The notes: generated by a model not told the origin, from the letters alone. A DNA stretch of 64,000 nt from Chromobacterium violaceum ATCC 12472 (GCF_000007705.1 NC_005085.1:2365752-2429751); one strand, 5' to 3'; positions 51,201-59,129 are shown, numbered from the stretch's first letter. Numbers and translations: made by a program.

Positions 51201-53805
51201 CGCAGAGCGCGAGCTGATCGAGCAAGTCAACGCCACCGCCGCGGCGATACCGGAAGCCACGCTGCCGTCGCTGCTGGCGGCGCAGGCCGCCAGGACGCCG
51301 GACGCGCCGGCGCTGCTGGACGAGGCGCGCGCCCTCAGTTATGCCGAAACCCGCGCCCAGGTCGGCCATCTGGCCGGCCGGCTGGCAGAGGCCGGGGTCA
51401 AGCCGGGCGACATCGTCGCCGTGGCCTTGCCGCGCTCGGCGCATCTGAGCCTGGCCTTGATGGCGGCGCAAGAGGCCGGCGCCGCCTATCTGCCGCTGGA
51501 CACCGGCTACCCGGACGAGCGGCTGGCCTATATGGTGGCCGACGCCAAGCCGGCGTTGATCGTCACCTGCGCCGAGCTGGCGCCGCGCTTCGCCGCGATG
51601 GGCACGCTGCTGCTGCAGGACGAGCTGGCGGCCGAGCCGCAGGCCTTCGACGCGCCGGCGCTGACGCCGGACCACGCCGCCTATCTGCTGTACACCTCCG
51701 GCTCCACCGGCCGGCCCAAGGGCGTACTGGTCTCGCACCGCGCCATCGTCAACCGCCTGCTGTGGATGCAGCACGAGTACGGGCTGGGCGCGGACGATGT
51801 GGTGCTGCAGAAGACGCCTTGCAGCTTCGACGTGTCGGTGTGGGAATTCTTCTGGCCGCTGATCGTCGGCGCCAAGCTGTTCATGGCGCCGCCGGACGCC
51901 CACCGCGATCCGGAGGCGCTGCTGGAACTGATCGCCGCGCGCGGCGTCACCACCTTGCACTTCGTCCCGTCGATGCTGGCGGCGCTGCTGGCTCACATGC
52001 AGGGAGACGCGGCGGCGCGTTCGGCCCAGACGGCCAGCTTGCGCCGGGTGTTCTGCAGCGGGGAGGCCTTGTCGCGCGAGTTGGCCGACGGCTATGCAGG
52101 CCTGATAGACGCGCCGCTGCACAATCTGTACGGCCCGACCGAGGCGGCGGTGGACGTCAGCTACCAGCCGGCGGCCAAGCCGGCGCCGGAATCGGCCAGC
52201 GTGCCCATCGGCCTGCCGGTGTGGAACACCGCGCTGCGCATTCTGGACGTCGCGTTGCGGCCGGTGCCGGTCGGCGCGCCGGGCGAACTCTATCTGTGCG
52301 GTGTGCAACTGGCCCACGGCTATCTGGGCCGGCCGGACCTGACCGCCAGCCGCTTCATCGCCGACCCGTACGCCGACGGCGAACGGATGTACCGCACCGG
52401 CGACATCGCGCGCTGGCTGCTGGACGGCGTCGTCGAGTACCTGGGCCGCTGCGACGACCAGCTGAAGATACGCGGCCAGCGCGTCGAGCTGGGCGAGATC
52501 GAGGCGGCGCTGCTCTCGCAGCCGGGCGTGGCCCGCGCGGTGGTCCATGCCCGCGCGCTGGGCGGCCAGGCGGCCCACGCCGCCGGCGCCGACAACCGCC
52601 AGTTGGTCGGCTACGTGATCGCGTCCGATCCGGACAACCCGCCTGATGCCGATACGCTGCGCGCGGCGCTGGCCAAGGTTTTGCCGGCTCATATGGTGCC
52701 GGTGGCGGTGATGCGGCTGGCGGACTTCCCGCTCAGCGCCAACGGCAAGCTGGATCGCAAGGCGCTGCCGGAGCCGTCGGCTGCGGCGCCGACCGATGGC
52801 CGCGAGCCGCGTCCAGGCCTGGAAAGCCGCATCGCCGCGCTGTTCGCCGAAATATTGGAACGCGACGCGGTGCGCGCCGACGACGACTTCTTCGCGCTGG
52901 GCGGCCATTCGCTGCTGGCGATGCGGCTGGCGGCCGCGCTGCGCCGCGAACTGAAGCTGCCGGTGTCGGTCGGCCAGATCATGAGCTCGCCGACGGTGGC
53001 CAAGCTGGCGGCGGTGCTGTCCGACAGTGGCCTCATGTCCGACCCGGCGCTGGCCGGCTTCGGCGAGGTGCTGCCGTTGCGCGCCGGCAAGGGGCGGCCG
53101 CTGTTCTGCATTCACCCGGCCTCCGGCTTCGCTTGGCAGTACAGCGGCTTGTCGCGCCATCTGCGGCCAGGCCTCGCGCTGGTGGGCCTGCAGTCGCCGC
53201 GTCCGGACGGCGCCATCGCCCGCTGCGCCGACATGGACGAGGTGTGCGAACGCCATCTGGCCAATTTGCGCCGCATCCAGCCGCAAGGGCCATACCATTT
53301 GATCGGTTATTCGCTGGGCGGCACGGTGGCGCAGGCGCTGGCGGCCAAGCTGCGGCAGCAGGGCGAGGAGGTGGCCTTCCTGGGCCTGCTCGACACCTAT
53401 CCGCCGGAGGGCCAGGACTGGAACGGCCCGACCGAGGAAGAAGCCAAGGCTGAAGTGGCGCGCGAGCAGGAGCAGTTCATGTCCGCCACCGAGGATGCCG
53501 CCGACGCCTTCATGCGGCGCGAAAAAACCGAGATGTTCGGCCACATCGTCGCCAACTACCAGGACGCGGTGCGGCTGCTGTCGCAAGCGCGCACGCCGCG
53601 CTACGACGGCGAGGCCACGCTGTTCGTCGCCCGCCGCACCTTGCCCGATGGCATGGACGTGCGGGAAACCTGGCGGCCGCACCTGGCCGGCCTAACCGTC
53701 CATGAGCTCGACTGCGCGCACGAGGATATCGTGTCGCCGCAGTCGCTGGAGACCTTGGGGCCCTTGCTGGACGGCATCTTGAAGGAGGTGGACAGCCTGG
53801 GGTAA
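45283..53805 (+). CDS. vbaF: Two-module siderophore NRPS (C-A-T-E-C-A-T-TE), VbaF-like
   Basis: A 2840-residue nonribosomal peptide synthetase. Approximate domains are C1 10-440 (HHVCVDGYS), A1 465-970 (YTSGSTGKPKG), T1 985-1055 (LGGDSIS), E 1075-1510 (HHLAVDGVSW), C2 1535-1965 (HHLIVDGWS), A2 1985-2490 (YTSGSTGRPKG), T2 2505-2570 (LGGHSL) and TE 2595-2835 (GYSLGG). A2 reads like a serine-activating domain (FDVSVWEFF, LHFVPSML, LHNLYGPTEAAVDV), as in EntF. A1 has acidic pocket residues (FDGALEQ, DEMDVPPS), suggesting a basic amino acid, which the E domain would convert to D. The product should be a DHB-(D-Xaa)-Ser-type catecholate, possibly a trilactone. GTG at 45283 follows GGGGA. TTG three bases later is an alternative. 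The genes for 2,3-dihydroxybenzoate synthesis are not in this window. Confidence 0.9.
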   Translation: MLSIETNPSAVERELPLSGSQLGIWLADQIAEQKNTYTVAHCVALDGAIDAERLRQSIRLGLAEADTVVGHYLETPDGPVLRLPRGLRAEDLPLAGIQDLSAESDPEARARQWMRDDLAAGLAADGERPLYLHRLFKLAGGAGERWFWYQRYHHVCVDGYSFAALTRRIADIYQALGRGEAPPPSPFVSFAAVAAEREAYLASPRCEEDRAFWRGYAAALPPPSTLSARDALAGDGAANVDVLRRRFELIGGDARALGGLAAGLGAPQLAMAAAFAYLAKMTGKARVAMGMPFMRRMGSAALRATGPVVNVLPVALDVSDGDDLATLARRLADELKQARRRERYDAEQIQRDSGMVGSRRALYGATLNLKIYDQSLRLGEVEGVTLPLAVGPVEDIEFGIWQQGEALVVELSANPARYDAAELEWHAWRLRGFIAALAGGAKVGDAPLHSAAEKAALDEWSRGPRVNAPAGVRTAMDVFLASAAQCENETALVCGDERLSYGELSARVAQLGRELLARGIGDGSVVGVAVPRSVDTVVSILGTLAAGAAFLPLDLDYPPERLAMMCEDAAPALLLTRSDVCGRLPDLPALCLDDGEVRARLAARSAQPLDDAERLRPLNGDRLAYMIYTSGSTGKPKGVMIAHASFLNLLLSQQTGLFGDFVRGRGRRVRTMQTASLSFDGALEQLFWLLMGQEVHLCDEELRRDAQQLVELVRRERIDEMDVPPSLLRQMLDCGLMDDGHWQPGMVMVGGEAVPPALWKEMRGYTQLHFHNFYGPTEYTISALGAPGTIAEEPVVGRPVANTRALVLDAALRPVAIGVAGELYLAGDGLGLGYLNRPSLTASRFVASPFGDGELMYRTGDLVRWNAHGQMDFIGRVDHQIKVRGFRIEMGEVEHALASLPGVNAAVALAEAVGGSHRLIAYCTMAEAGRHEEAGLSAALLAQLAETLPDYMVPSALAVLPEWPVNINGKIDRKALPAIRPQNAASGREPANEAERLLCAAVARVLNLEQTGPDDDFFQLGGDSISAMSLGTELRRAGFLLRPRDVFAKRTPAGMAAALKPLAAANPAADDKAGPVGKLPIVSWFAEQYGMASRFVQGVWLKAPAALSAEQLAAGLLALQRAHSALRSRAADGQLHIDAAPAALDARMLIEAAADATPDSLFETACARLDPADGVMLHAALRDGADGKHVLLAIHHLAVDGVSWRALLPELQAACEAAMAGQRAQLPREEFGLREWAKTLAAQAPARRGELAMWRGMLAEPADALSAKALDAVRDRHETARHQRALLGEAASAALLQRLPNACRATVEEILLAALLLACRGEFDARRLRVGLESHGRHAGDDGIDLGRAVGWLTAEYPALFDLSAQPAGDAAALAALRAVKRVMRAIPDHGLGYGVLRYLDEEHGPALGALEAQNRPTLLFNYLGRFQSGDGEWTPLAAGGRFADAFAVDIDPALPLQYGLEANVFIDESGAAPRVAVNWTWAYALYGADTIARLGQRMDSAIAALARLAERDPLAAADTLVAAETRSGNGAPLADAELAALCARHGRLAAALPVLPLQQGLLFHAQLGEAAGKYNSITRVTFEGPLDADRLRASLAAVLRRHPQLAAGFDSEAQAEPLQLLPLVLPEWPWRELELAATADETQALQALEQEELDRDFAVGGPGDGPLLQATLARHGGQSTLFLTAHHLIVDGWSTPILLRDLLAAYGDGPDTLPPIRVDYPSVVRALAARDLTPARQLWLRTLDGVKPTLLFGQQTAAPEVREFELVLPQALEDALTERCRERGLTLNTALQGMWGALLSVLTGRNDVVFGSPVSGRFSAVDGVDEHIGLFSNTIPVRVALRPDAPLWEQLADLQARQIRLLEHDGIGLGEIQRLAGATTLFDTLLVVENYPDQDMQSRDYHGARIAALRNRGHTHYPLTVLALPGDGLRLLIEYRNLVKQPQQLAERMLALLEHLAYQPELPWSAFNPLTGAERELIEQVNATAAAIPEATLPSLLAAQAARTPDAPALLDEARALSYAETRAQVGHLAGRLAEAGVKPGDIVAVALPRSAHLSLALMAAQEAGAAYLPLDTGYPDERLAYMVADAKPALIVTCAELAPRFAAMGTLLLQDELAAEPQAFDAPALTPDHAAYLLYTSGSTGRPKGVLVSHRAIVNRLLWMQHEYGLGADDVVLQKTPCSFDVSVWEFFWPLIVGAKLFMAPPDAHRDPEALLELIAARGVTTLHFVPSMLAALLAHMQGDAAARSAQTASLRRVFCSGEALSRELADGYAGLIDAPLHNLYGPTEAAVDVSYQPAAKPAPESASVPIGLPVWNTALRILDVALRPVPVGAPGELYLCGVQLAHGYLGRPDLTASRFIADPYADGERMYRTGDIARWLLDGVVEYLGRCDDQLKIRGQRVELGEIEAALLSQPGVARAVVHARALGGQAAHAAGADNRQLVGYVIASDPDNPPDADTLRAALAKVLPAHMVPVAVMRLADFPLSANGKLDRKALPEPSAAAPTDGREPRPGLESRIAALFAEILERDAVRADDDFFALGGHSLLAMRLAAALRRELKLPVSVGQIMSSPTVAKLAAVLSDSGLMSDPALAGFGEVLPLRAGKGRPLFCIHPASGFAWQYSGLSRHLRPGLALVGLQSPRPDGAIARCADMDEVCERHLANLRRIQPQGPYHLIGYSLGGTVAQALAAKLRQQGEEVAFLGLLDTYPPEGQDWNGPTEEEAKAEVAREQEQFMSATEDAADAFMRREKTEMFGHIVANYQDAVRLLSQARTPRYDGEATLFVARRTLPDGMDVRETWRPHLAGLTVHELDCAHEDIVSPQSLETLGPLLDGILKEVDSLG

Positions 53806-53821
53806 TCGATCCCGGCAAATG

Positions 53822-53848
53822 AAAATGGCCCCGCGAGGGGCCATTTTT
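53822..53848. terminator. Bidirectional terminator between NRPS and importer genes
   Basis: AAAATGGCCCC (53822-53832), loop GCGA, GGGGCCATTTT (53837-53847), with A- and T-rich ends on both sides. It can serve both convergent transcripts. Confidence 0.85.
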
Positions 53849-53871
53849 CATGGCGGGACGGCAAGACGTGT

Positions 53872-54708
53872 TCAGCGCGGAATTACCATCGGCGTATGGC
53901 TGACCGGGTCGTCGATGATCAGGCAGGGCAGGCCGAATACCTGCTCGATCAGCTCGGCGCTGACGATGCGCGACGGCGCGCCTTCGGCGACGATGCGGCC
54001 GTCTTTCATCGCGATCAGGTGGGTGGCGTAGCGGCAGGCGTGGTTGATGTCGTGCAGCACCGCCACCAGCGTGCGGCCGCCGTCGCGGTTGAGCGTGCGG
54101 AACAGCTCCAAGAGTTCGATCTGGTGGGCGATGTCCAGGTAGGTGGTGGGTTCGTCCAAAAGCAGCAGCGGCGTCTGCTGGGCCAGCGCCATCGCCACCC
54201 AGGCGCGCTGGCGCTGGCCGCCGGACAGCTCGTCCACCAGCCGGTCGGCCAGTTCGGCGGTGCCGGTGGCTTTCAGCGCCTCGTCGACCGCGGCTTCGTC
54301 GTCGCGGCTCCATTGCCGCAGCAGGCCCTGGTGCGGGTAGCGGCCGCGCGCCACCAGGTCGGCCACGGTGACGCCGTCGGGCGCGACGGCGCTTTGCGGC
54401 AGCAGGCCCAATTGGCGCGCCACCGTCTTGGCCGGCTGGCTGTGGATGTCGCGGCCGTCCAGCCGCACCTGGCCGTCCAGCGGCTTGAGCAGGCGGCTGA
54501 GGCTGCGCAGCAGCGTGGATTTGCCGCAGCCGTTGGGGCCGATGACGACGGTGAAGGAACCGTCGGGAATCCGCAGGTCCAGCCGCTCGCAAATCACACG
54601 TTCGCGGTAGCCCAGCCGCAGGCTGTCGCCGGAGAGACGCGGCAGTCCTGCAACGGGCGCGGCGGAATCAACGGCGGCGGGGCTGAGCTTGAAGGACAGG
54701 GTGGTCAC
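53872..54708 (-). CDS. fepC: Ferric catecholate ABC importer, ATPase
   Basis: A 278-residue FecCD/FepC-type ATPase with Walker A VIGPNGCGKSTLL, Q-loop LGLLPQSA, signature ELSGGQRQRAW, Walker B LLLLDEPTTYLD and H-loop VLHDINHA. It powers import of the ferric siderophore across the inner membrane. The start is GTG at 54708, whose GTGA overlaps the stop of the upstream permease gene. A much longer in-frame reading upstream overlaps fepG and is rejected. It is the last gene of the minus-strand fepDGC operon. Confidence 0.93.
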   Translation of the reverse strand: MTTLSFKLSPAAVDSAAPVAGLPRLSGDSLRLGYRERVICERLDLRIPDGSFTVVIGPNGCGKSTLLRSLSRLLKPLDGQVRLDGRDIHSQPAKTVARQLGLLPQSAVAPDGVTVADLVARGRYPHQGLLRQWSRDDEAAVDEALKATGTAELADRLVDELSGGQRQRAWVAMALAQQTPLLLLDEPTTYLDIAHQIELLELFRTLNRDGGRTLVAVLHDINHACRYATHLIAMKDGRIVAEGAPSRIVSAELIEQVFGLPCLIIDDPVSHTPMVIPR

Positions 54709-55748
54709 GGTTTCGCGCCTCCGGTTTGGCGCAGCAGCAGCCACAGCAGGTACAGGCCGCCGATGCAGATGGTGACGACGCCAACCGGCAGTTGGCGCGG
54801 GTAGAACAGATGCTGCGCGGCGTAGTCGGCCGCCAACAGCAGCAGCGCGCCGGTCCAGGCGGCGGTAAGCGGGCTGGTGGCGCGCGCGCGCTGCAGGCGC
54901 TGGGCGATCTGCGGCGCGGCCAGCGCGATGAAGGAAATCGGCCCGGCGGCCGCGGTGGCGGAGGCGATCAGCGCCACGCCCAGGCCCATCAGCGTCAGCC
55001 GGGTGCGCTCGGCCGGCACGCCCAGCGCGCAGGCGCAGTCGTCGCCCATTTCCAAGAGCCGCATCCGCGGCTTCAGCGCCATCGCCGCCAGCATGGCCAG
55101 CAGGCAGAACAGCGCCGAGGGCAGGCCCTTGCTCCAGGTCATGCCGTTGAGCGTGCCGGCGCCCCAGATGGCGGCGCTCATCGCCGATTCCAGACTGGCG
55201 TTGATCAGCAGCCAGCTGTTGAGCGCGCTCAGCATGGCGCTGACGGCGATGCCGACGATGATCAGCCTGAGCCCGTGCGCGCCGCGCTTCCATGCCAGCA
55301 GGTAAACCAGCGCGGCGGAGGCCAGGCCGCCGGCCAGCGCGCCGCCGGCGATCTGGAAATGGCTGCCGCCGATGGTGGTGATCACCAGCAGCGCGCCGGT
55401 GTAGGCGCCGGTGTTGAAGCCCACCACGTCGGGACTGCCCAGCGGATTGCGCAGCAAGGACTGGAAAATCGCGCCGCTCATGCCCAGCGCCGCGCCGATC
55501 GCCAGCGCCATCGCCACCCGAGGCAGCCGCCATTGCTGCACCACCGCCACGTTCAGCCGGCTGCCGCGGCCTTGCAAGGCCGCCCAGACCTGCTCGATGC
55601 TCAGGTGCAAGGCGCCTGCGCGCAGGCTGATCAGCGCCAGTGCGGCGCAGGCCGCCATCAGCAGCAGCCCAGGCCACAACCGGTCCAGCCTCAGGCGGAG
55701 GTTGAAGCGGCCGTCGGGATGGCCCAGTCGCAGTGCCATCGCTTTCAT
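54705..55748 (-). CDS. fepG: Ferric catecholate ABC importer, permease FepG
   Basis: A 347-residue FecCD-family permease with about nine or ten membrane helices and the family motifs WRLPRVAMALAIGAALGMSGAIFQSLLRNPLGSPDVVGFNTGAY and AAAGPISFIALAAPQIAQRL. The ATG at 55748 overlaps the fepD stop (ATGA), and its own stop overlaps the fepC start, so the three are tightly coupled. Confidence 0.93.
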   Translation of the reverse strand: MKAMALRLGHPDGRFNLRLRLDRLWPGLLLMAACAALALISLRAGALHLSIEQVWAALQGRGSRLNVAVVQQWRLPRVAMALAIGAALGMSGAIFQSLLRNPLGSPDVVGFNTGAYTGALLVITTIGGSHFQIAGGALAGGLASAALVYLLAWKRGAHGLRLIIVGIAVSAMLSALNSWLLINASLESAMSAAIWGAGTLNGMTWSKGLPSALFCLLAMLAAMALKPRMRLLEMGDDCACALGVPAERTRLTLMGLGVALIASATAAAGPISFIALAAPQIAQRLQRARATSPLTAAWTGALLLLAADYAAQHLFYPRQLPVGVVTICIGGLYLLWLLLRQTGGAKP

Positions 55749-56755
55749 GTCCGGCCTCCCGCGCCGCCGTGGCCGCGCGCCAGCCAGATCAGCGCCGGCG
55801 CGCCGATGAAGGCGGTGACGATGGACACGCGCAGCTCGCCCGGCGTCAGCAGCCGGCCGGCGATGTCGGAGGCCAGCAGCAAGATGGGGGCGAGCAGGGC
55901 GGTGAAGGGCAGGCTCCAGCGCAGGTCGGCGCCGCCCAGCCGGCGCGCGACGTGCGGAATCATCAGGCCGACGAAGCCTATCGGCCCGGCGACGGCGGTA
56001 CTGGCGCCGGACAGCAGCGTGACGGCGGCCACGGTTCCGCCCTGGATCAGCAGCGGACGGCCGCCCAGGCTGACCGCGAGGTCGGTGCCCAGGCCCATCG
56101 CGTTCAACGGGCGGGCCAGCAGCAGCGCCAGCAGGCCGCCGGCCAGGATGGCGGGCGCCGCCAGCGCGACGGCGGACATGTCGCGCACGTCCAGCGTGCC
56201 GGCGTTCCAGTAGCGCAGCCGGTTGAAGGCGATGGGATCGAGCAGGGTGATGGCGGCCGACAGGCCCATCAGCACCGCGCCGACGGCGACGCCTGCCAGC
56301 ACGATGCGCAGCGGATCGGCGCGGCGGCCGCGCGCGCCGACGAGGTAGACCAGCAGCGTCGCGCACAGCGCGCCCGCCGCCGCGCAGGCCATGTAGCCGC
56401 CTTGGCTGTCCACGGCAAGGAAGGCGACGCCCAGCACCATGGCGAAGCTGGCGCCGGCGTTGACGCCGAGCACGCCGGGATCGGCCAGCGGATTGCGGGT
56501 CAGCGCCTGGATCAGCGCGCCGGACAGCCCCAGCGCCGCGCCGGCCAGCAGGCCCAGCAGCGTGCGCGGCAGCCGGCCTTGCAGCACGATCACGCTGTCC
56601 GGGCCGTAGTCGCGGCCCAGCAGGCTGTTCCAGACGGTGGCGAGCGGAATCGGCTTGGCGCCCAGGACCAGGCTCAGCGTGGCGGCGACGGCCAGCAGCG
56701 CCAGGCAGGCCAGCAACAGGGCGGCGCGGCGTCCGGAGACGGAGCTTGTCTGCAT
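55745..56755 (-). CDS. fepD: Ferric catecholate ABC importer, permease FepD
   Basis: A 336-residue FecCD-family permease (RLPRTLLGLLAGAALGLSGALIQALTRNPLADPGVLGVNAGASFAMVLG, AVAGPIGFVGLMIPHVARRL), the partner of FepG in the membrane heterodimer. The ATG at 56755 starts MQTSSVSGRRAALLLACLALL. A Fur-box-like sequence is just upstream, shared with the divergent exporter gene. Confidence 0.92.
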   Translation of the reverse strand: MQTSSVSGRRAALLLACLALLAVAATLSLVLGAKPIPLATVWNSLLGRDYGPDSVIVLQGRLPRTLLGLLAGAALGLSGALIQALTRNPLADPGVLGVNAGASFAMVLGVAFLAVDSQGGYMACAAAGALCATLLVYLVGARGRRADPLRIVLAGVAVGAVLMGLSAAITLLDPIAFNRLRYWNAGTLDVRDMSAVALAAPAILAGGLLALLLARPLNAMGLGTDLAVSLGGRPLLIQGGTVAAVTLLSGASTAVAGPIGFVGLMIPHVARRLGGADLRWSLPFTALLAPILLLASDIAGRLLTPGELRVSIVTAFIGAPALIWLARGHGGAGGRT

Positions 56756-56762
56756 AATCAAA

Positions 56763-56777
56763 TGAAAATGATTCCTA
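56763..56777. promoter_or_regulatory. Fur-box-like site between fepD and the exporter gene
   Basis: TGAAAAT-G-ATTCCTA matches 11 of 14 non-central positions of the 7-1-7 Fur consensus (TGATAAT-N-ATTATCA). It lies 8 bases before the fepD start and 117 before the exporter start. The match is moderate. Confidence 0.55.
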
Positions 56778-56893
56778 ATAACAACTGCCGATGTTACCAT
56801 GCCTGTCACATGAAGGGACAGGCCCATGGCGCGGCTTGTCATCTCAGCCTGCGGCGCGCATGCCGCTCTTGATCGAACCACTGCATTGAGAAC

Positions 56894-58171
56894 ATGAAAA
56901 AATCGCCCATCTTCGTCGATTTCAGCCTGCTCAGGCTGAATCCGCATTTCCGCTCCATCTTCATCGCCCGGATGATCTCGGTGTTCGCCTTCGGCATCCT
57001 GATGGTGGCGGTACCAGTGCAGATCCATCAACTGACCGGCTCCACGCTGCAGGTGGGCGCGGCGATGGCGTTGGACGGCATCGGCATGTTCGCCGGCCTG
57101 ATGTGCGGCGGCGTGCTGGCCGACCGCATGGACCGCCGCCGGCTGATCCTGCTGGGCCGCACCTCCTGCGGCCTGGGCTTCCTGGCGCTGGCCTTGAACG
57201 GCTTCATGACCAACCCGTCGGTGACGGCGCTGTACGTGGTGTCCACCTGGGACGGCTTCTTCAGCGGCATCGGCATCACCTCGCTGATGGCGTCCATCCC
57301 GGTCATCGTCGGGCGCGAGAATCTGCCGGCCGCCGGCGCGCTGAGCATGCTGACCGTGCGCTTCGGCGCGGTGCTGTCGCCATTGCTGGGCGGCCTGATC
57401 ATCACCGCCGCCGGCGTCAACTGGAACTACCTGCTGGCCGGCATCGGCACGCTGGCCACCCTGATTCCGCTGACCCGTCTGCCTTCGCTGAAGCCGCAAA
57501 ACGCTGAGCCATCCCATCCGTTGCGGTCCTTGATGGAAGGCTTCGAATTCCTGTGGCAGAACAAGGTGGTCGGCGCGGTGGTGGCGGTGGGCACGCTGCA
57601 GACGCTGTTGAGCGCGGTGCGGGTGCTGTACCCGTCGCTGGCCGAGGACGGCTACGGCGGCGGCGCGTTCGAAGTGGGCCTGATGTATTCGGCGGTGCCG
57701 TTGGGCGCGATGCTGGGCGCCTTCACCAGCGGCTGGGTGGGCGGCCTCAGCCGTCCCGGCGCGATGATGCTGGCCTGCGTCACCGCCTCGTCGCTGGCCA
57801 TCGCGTCCTTGGGCGCTTTCACCCATCTGGCCTACGGCCTGGCGGCGCTGGTGGTGCTGGGCTATCTGGGCTCCATCGCCTCGCTGCTGCAGTTCACGCT
57901 GGTGCAGGGCCAGACGCCGGACCATCTGCTGGGCCGGGTCAACAGCCTGTGGAACGCGCAGGACGTGGTGGGCGACAGCCTCGGCGCGCTGGGCCTGGGC
58001 GCATTGGCCCGCGCGTTGGCGCCGCTGATGGCGGTGGCCTGGTTCGGCGCCGGCGCGGCCGCGGCGGGTTTGCTGATGTGCGCGGGCTTCGGCTCGCTGC
58101 GCCGTCTTCCCGGCGGACATCAGCAAGACGAGGCGGAGGGCGAGCCGGCGGAGCAGGCGGCGGGCTCTTGA
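56894..58171 (+). CDS. entS: EntS-type siderophore exporter (MFS)
   Basis: A 425-residue MFS transporter closely resembling EntS, the enterobactin exporter: LARMISVFAFG-like start, VPVQIHQLTGSTLQVGAAMALDGIGMFAGLMCGGVLADRMDRRRLILLGR, YVVSTWDGFFSGIG, PVIVGRENLPAAGALSMLTVRFGAVLSPLLGGLI and VRVLYPSLAEDGYGG. It should export the newly made catecholate siderophore to the periplasm. The ATG follows a weak ribosome-binding site (TTGAGAAC). It diverges from fepD and shares its control region. Confidence 0.9.
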   Translation: MKKSPIFVDFSLLRLNPHFRSIFIARMISVFAFGILMVAVPVQIHQLTGSTLQVGAAMALDGIGMFAGLMCGGVLADRMDRRRLILLGRTSCGLGFLALALNGFMTNPSVTALYVVSTWDGFFSGIGITSLMASIPVIVGRENLPAAGALSMLTVRFGAVLSPLLGGLIITAAGVNWNYLLAGIGTLATLIPLTRLPSLKPQNAEPSHPLRSLMEGFEFLWQNKVVGAVVAVGTLQTLLSAVRVLYPSLAEDGYGGGAFEVGLMYSAVPLGAMLGAFTSGWVGGLSRPGAMMLACVTASSLAIASLGAFTHLAYGLAALVVLGYLGSIASLLQFTLVQGQTPDHLLGRVNSLWNAQDVVGDSLGALGLGALARALAPLMAVAWFGAGAAAAGLLMCAGFGSLRRLPGGHQQDEAEGEPAEQAAGS

Positions 58172-58186
58172 GCCTGAGGCGGGAGT

Positions 58187-58223
58187 CATGAAAAAAGCGG
58201 ACCCAGGGTCCGCTTTTTTCATG
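58187..58223. terminator. Bidirectional terminator after entS
   Basis: A perfect 17-bp palindrome (58187-58203 with 58207-58223, loop CAG), core GCGGACC/GGTCCGC flanked by six A and six T residues. It serves both entS and the convergent gene ending at 58244. Confidence 0.9.
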
Positions 58224-58243
58224 CGCCGCGTATCTGGCCGATG

Positions 58244-58843
58244 CTAATGGGTCTGTCCGGCGCCCGCGGATTTCTGCACCAGGAACGGCGTGATGGTATT
58301 GATGACGCCGTCCAGCTGCAGCGATTCACCGGCAAAGTACTGGATGCCCCGCAGTTTTTTGACCTGCCTGTCGTCTATCTTGACGCCGGGCTTGTTGCCC
58401 GCCATCACGCTGCTCAGCATGGCCATGTTTTGCAGGAGCCTGCCGTCTGCCTGGGCCAGGTCCATTCTGACCAGGAACATCCCGTCGACGGCCAGGCCGC
58501 ACTCGATCTTGATCTTGTCCAGCGTGATGTTCTTTTCTAAAAATGGCGTCAGCATGGTGTAGCCGACATATTGCAGGCTGTCTCCGGTGATGGAGTTGGC
58601 CTGCAGCGTTTTTGCGCGGTCGAAGTGATAGCGGAAAAGCGAGTCCTTATCGTATTCCGCGCCCTCCGGCAGGCTGAATTCCCAGCCGTCCTGGCCATGC
58701 TTCACCGTAAGAACCGATTCCGGCGCGCTGCGGCCGATCGCGCCCTGAAAGGTGCCGGCCAAGTCGTCAAGACAGGCTGGTTCGTCGGCGAAAGAAAAAG
58801 GGGAGAGCAAGCAGAGGCAGAAGAAGGCAGTGATTTTTTTCAT
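58244..58843 (-). CDS. Exported protein of unknown function
   Basis: A 199-residue protein with signal peptide MKKITAFFCLCLLSPFSFADE. The mature part begins PACLDDLAGTFQGAIGRSAPESVL and is mixed alpha/beta, with two cysteines (PACLDD and IECGLAVDG) that may form a disulfide. No known family is recognised. The ATG at 58843 is chosen because it opens the signal peptide; a preceding ATG 19 codons upstream is rejected. It sits between siderophore export and uptake genes, but its base composition in places looks lower in GC, and no functional link is evident. Confidence 0.65.
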   Translation of the reverse strand: MKKITAFFCLCLLSPFSFADEPACLDDLAGTFQGAIGRSAPESVLTVKHGQDGWEFSLPEGAEYDKDSLFRYHFDRAKTLQANSITGDSLQYVGYTMLTPFLEKNITLDKIKIECGLAVDGMFLVRMDLAQADGRLLQNMAMLSSVMAGNKPGVKIDDRQVKKLRGIQYFAGESLQLDGVINTITPFLVQKSAGAGQTH

Positions 58844-59129
58844 GAGGGAAGCCGAGGTTTGTGCGGCGTCTAGCCGGCAAGTTTTCGATGGCGCTTTCAA
58901 TCCCTGAATGGCTGGAGCGATTCGGCGCGGTCGGCAAAAGCTTTGGAAGGTATCTGTGAATCAAGCCATTGGCAATGAGAATGTCTTGCCTGGGCGTTTG
59001 AGCCGGGACGATGGCAACGGGGCCAGCCGCGTCATCGAGTGGGAGATTTTTCAAAGGCTGCCCGCGCGATACCGCTGAGCTGGCGCCATCCCCGTTGAGT
59101 CTGCGGGGATGGCCTGGGCGGGCGATTTT
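58844..59129. other. Intergenic region without recognised features
   Basis: About 286 bp between the exported-protein gene and the fepB stop, both on the minus strand. No convincing gene, terminator hairpin or RNA is seen. It probably contains the promoter of the exported-protein gene. Confidence 0.4.

Noticed and set aside
45358..53682. Two very long minus-strand frames opposite the NRPS gene
   Set aside because: Shadows of the NRPS reading frame in high-GC DNA. No start signals or recognisable domains.
53872..55677. An extended ABC ATPase of about 600 residues with a 320-residue N-terminal part
   Set aside because: The extra part overlaps the permease gene in another frame and has shadow-like composition. 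The GTG start overlapping the fepG stop gives a normal-size FepC.
55745..58222. A FepD protein extended to 825 residues
   Set aside because: The added N-terminal region is antisense to entS and crosses the Fur-like site. The ATG at 56755 gives a normal FepD.
58767..59054. A 95-residue minus-strand frame between the exported-protein gene and fepB
   Set aside because: It overlaps the signal peptide of the better-supported exported protein, and has no ribosome-binding site or recognisable fold.
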